Assembly: GCF_020524045.1 (NCBI RefSeq)
Contig: NZ_JAIVKL010000001.1
Span: 647,529-711,528, forward strand
Direction: 5' to 3'
Length of the DNA stretch: 64,000 nt
Source of the DNA: Metabacillus litoralis
Lineage (GTDB): Bacteria; Bacillota; Bacilli; Bacillales; Bacillaceae
Shown: positions 62,093 through 64,000 of the stretch, piece after piece
Layout: each line of letters begins with the position of its first letter
How positions within the stretch are numbered: the first letter of the stretch is position 1
The notes under the pieces: model-generated
The model's database searches: none
What the model saw: the letters and a program-made list of their open reading frames with translations, nothing else
Told to the model about the DNA's origin: nothing
Made by a program: the position numbers and the translations under genes

Positions 62093-62119
62093 AAAAAAAA
62101 TCATATCAAAGATAAGATC
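62093..62119 (-). terminator. First hairpin after the preQ1 aptamer
   Basis: On the minus strand ATCTTATC-ttt-GATATGAT (one mismatch) is followed by T8. It directly follows the aptamer tail and is the likely ligand-controlled terminator. Confidence 0.6.
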
Positions 62120-62120
62120 A

Positions 62121-62153
62121 TAGTTTTTTATAGAGGGTTGTGCTAGAACCTCT
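62121..62153 (-). promoter_or_regulatory. PreQ1-I riboswitch of the queCDE operon
   Basis: The minus strand reads AGAGGTTCTAGC, ACAACCCTCT, then ATAAAAAACTA: the P1 stem, C-rich loop and A-rich tail of the class I preQ1 aptamer, very close to the known Bacillus sequence. Two terminator hairpins follow, then queC. Binding of preQ1 should shut off queuosine precursor synthesis. Confidence 0.92.
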
Positions 62154-62270
62154 CCCGTTTCACTCATAAAAAATATTATGAGTACGGAATACCTATTAAA
62201 TTTTCAACTTAAAAAATATATCACGAAACATACTGATTTGCAATGGAATTGTCATTAGGAGTGTTTGTTT

Positions 62271-63605
62271 ATGTCAATACAGCAATTAATTATTCGTATA
62301 CGAACTAGTTTCTGGTATTTACCGACTGTTTACGGTGTAGTTGCGTTTATTTTAGCCATTTTCAGCATGTTTCTGGACCGTTATTTAGCTAGACATTCCT
62401 ATTACGCTTTCATTCCAGAAGTTTTTTTGTCAGATATGGATCTTGCTCAAACCATATTAAGTTCTTTATCTACATCATTGTTAACGATGACAACCATAAC
62501 TTTTTCTTCGATTCTTGTTGTTTTAACAACATATCTATCGCAATTTTCACCTAGAACACTTCAGAATTTCATTACAGATCACCACACACAAAGAGTTTTA
62601 GGTATATTTATTGGAGGATTTATTTATACAGTTATTTTATTACTCTTACTTCGTAAAAATGATATAAGTACACTATTTATTGTACCTACTCTTGCGATCA
62701 TTGTATCAATTATTTGCTTAGGGATGTTTGTTTTTTTCATTCATCATGTAACAACATGGATTAAAGTTAGTAATTTAATCTTTAATATTACTTCAAAAAC
62801 AATTTCCTCCATTCATAAGCATTTTATTGATGAACAGGATTTTGTAGCTGATTCTCCTTGGGAAGATTGGGAATTTGAAGAGATCAAAACGATCCAACCT
62901 TTTGAATTAAAAAGTAAACGCTCAGGTTATATAGAATTTATCGAATTAGAAAAAATAATCATTCAAGCGACAAGAGATAATTCAATCGTAAGAATTGAAC
63001 AAAGCTTAGGGAAGTATGTTGATGAAGATACAACGATTTTTTCGATATGGAATCTTCAAGATTTTAAAAAAATAAATAAATATTTATCGTTTATGACCAT
63101 TTCTTCTGACCAGGAACCCGTTCAAGACGTTAACTTTGGGTTACAAAAATTAGTTGAAATTGCATTAAGAGCAGTTTCTCCAGGTATAAATGATCCTTAT
63201 ACAGCAATAAATAGTATAAATCATTTAGCAAAAATCCTATCTCTTCTTGGTAAAAAACATTTAGCAACACCTTTCCACTTTGACAAACATCATCAACTTA
63301 GGGTGATTTTTGAAAAGCCTTCCTTTAATGATTATTTATATGAATGCTTTTACCAAATTCGATATTATGCTAAAGAAGATGTATCTGTGATGGCTGCTGT
63401 TTTAAAAGCATTGGCGTTTATTTGCCAAGGTAATTCGAAATATATTAAAGAAAGTGTCTGGGAGTTTTCATTCTATATTTCTGAAGGATTAAATGAAGAG
63501 AAATGGTTATCTAAAGATCGTGAGTTCTTAAATAAAATGATACGAAGCATTGCAAGAAATTGTGATAAACAAAAAAAGGAAAATGAAATATTAATTAAGA
63601 ATTAA
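62271..63605 (+). CDS. DUF2254 membrane protein
   Basis: A 444-aa protein of the DUF2254 family. The N-terminal half has four transmembrane helices (about 20-40, 62-85, 110-130, 140-160) with the conserved TITFSSILVVLTTYLSQFSP. The C-terminal half is cytoplasmic and soluble, with SPGINDPYTAINSINHLA typical of the family. Function is unknown, possibly channel-like. I start at ATG 62271, nine bases after AGGAG. It is divergent from the que operon. A family B repeat fragment follows the stop codon. Confidence 0.85.
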   Translation: MSIQQLIIRIRTSFWYLPTVYGVVAFILAIFSMFLDRYLARHSYYAFIPEVFLSDMDLAQTILSSLSTSLLTMTTITFSSILVVLTTYLSQFSPRTLQNFITDHHTQRVLGIFIGGFIYTVILLLLLRKNDISTLFIVPTLAIIVSIICLGMFVFFIHHVTTWIKVSNLIFNITSKTISSIHKHFIDEQDFVADSPWEDWEFEEIKTIQPFELKSKRSGYIEFIELEKIIIQATRDNSIVRIEQSLGKYVDEDTTIFSIWNLQDFKKINKYLSFMTISSDQEPVQDVNFGLQKLVEIALRAVSPGINDPYTAINSINHLAKILSLLGKKHLATPFHFDKHHQLRVIFEKPSFNDYLYECFYQIRYYAKEDVSVMAAVLKALAFICQGNSKYIKESVWEFSFYISEGLNEEKWLSKDREFLNKMIRSIARNCDKQKKENEILIKN

Positions 63606-63620
63606 CCAATATATAAAATA

Positions 63621-63748
63621 AAGAGGCTGGGACATAATTAAAGAAATCATCCAAAAAGACGAATATATCTAAATTCAGTTAGGCTAAAAAACAAGTTCGT
63701 TCCATTGCGCTGCAGACACAAGATTCGCCGGGGAGGAAGCTGAGCCCA
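63621..63748 (+). repeat. Dispersed repeat family B, 5' part only
   Basis: Matches the first 130 bp of the full copy: GAGGCTGGGACATAATTAAAG, TCTAAATTCAGTTAGGC, TCGTTCCATTGCGCTGCAGAC and GGGGAGGAAGCTGAGCC. It then stops abruptly, replaced by an unrelated terminator. Confidence 0.85.
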
Positions 63749-63761
63749 ATGTCATCAAGCT

Positions 63762-63789
63762 AACCTTACAAATTATGTAAGGTTTTTTT
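63762..63789 (+). terminator. Intrinsic terminator
   Basis: AACCTTACA / TGTAAGGTT stem with T7. It follows the truncated repeat and may end the DUF2254 transcript. Confidence 0.8.
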
Positions 63790-63954
63790 GGACGATTTTC
63801 TGTTTGAATCAAGCTAAGTTTAATTGAAATGCAAATGTCATAAAAGATTAGATTATTCATCATAAAACCTCTTGACTTTTTAAAATCACCACAATAATCG
63901 TTTTGAATACCAGTTTTTTGGTATACCAAAACAGAGTTGGTGGTTTAGATGGGG

Positions 63955-64000
63955 ATGAAAAAGACTTTTTTAGGGGCAGTAGAGGTTACAGGGCGACTGC
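63955..64000 (+). CDS. Possible start of a gene running off the right edge
   Basis: Fifteen codons from ATG 63955 (MKKTFLGAVEVTGRL) remain open to the window end. A GG-rich stretch precedes it but is not a clear ribosome binding site, and another in-frame ATG lies at 63949. Too short to identify. Confidence 0.25.
   Translation, partial: MKKTFLGAVEVTGRL

Overview
The window is AT-rich chromosomal DNA of an endospore-forming member of the Bacillaceae. Markers are spore photoproduct lyase (splAB), a GerA-type germinant receptor operon, a SleB-like cortex hydrolase (ykvT), stoA, ykvU, a KinA-type sporulation kinase, pbpH and the GlcT-controlled pts genes. Gene order is close to the Bacillus subtilis segment queCDEF - ykvR/S/T/U - stoA - zosA - ykvY - glcT - ptsGHI - splAB - ykwC - pbpH - kinA - patA, read in the opposite direction. 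Several blocks absent from that backbone are inserted. The species cannot be named from the sequence. I see no rRNA, tRNA, CRISPR array, transposase or phage gene.

Layout. 1-4.3 kb: a Gly/Pro/Gln-rich coat-like protein, two small unknown genes, a CorA transporter and patA. 4.4-6.2 kb: a kinA-like kinase. 6.7-19.1 kb: an acyl-CoA catabolic island in two operons, with a TetR regulator and a shared operator-like sequence before each operon. Its unfused APH-fold kinase and ACAD10/11-type dehydrogenase, together with an SDR, a CoA ligase and an isomerase-type crotonase, resemble the 4-hydroxyacid (levulinate, Lva) route more than plain beta-oxidation. A ComB-type phosphatase sits next to the kinase. 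19.6-25.7 kb: pbpH, GNAT, ykwC, an LD-carboxypeptidase and an SDR. 26-33 kb: splB, splA, ptsI, ptsH, ptsG with a RAT/terminator leader, and glcT. 33.1-36 kb: small secreted and unknown proteins plus a candidate type I toxin-antitoxin locus. 36.3-45.5 kb: pfkA, a HAD hydrolase, an EAL protein, a secreted nuclease, ykvY and a carotenoid-type pair (CrtP-like, CrtQ-like). 45.7-55 kb: zosA with PerR boxes, stoA, ykvU, a gerABC-type operon and ykvT. 55.4-64 kb: small genes, an NAD(P)-binding protein, a patatin, ykvS, ykvR, queF, then queCDE behind a preQ1-I riboswitch, a DUF2254 membrane protein and the start of an unidentified gene.

The most notable object is at 34.1-34.4 kb. A 28-residue holin-like hydrophobic peptide is transcribed against a short convergent RNA. 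The two units share a palindromic terminator and have matching direct repeats at their 5' ends. Each has an extended -10 promoter, and a near-consensus LexA box covers the -35 region of the toxin promoter. This suggests a par-like type I toxin-antitoxin module under SOS control.

Three families of dispersed, non-coding, terminal-inverted-repeat elements (called A, B and C here) occupy many intergenic spaces. One sits between queE and queF, one between splB and its probable terminator, and one C copy contains an 81-bp tandem expansion.
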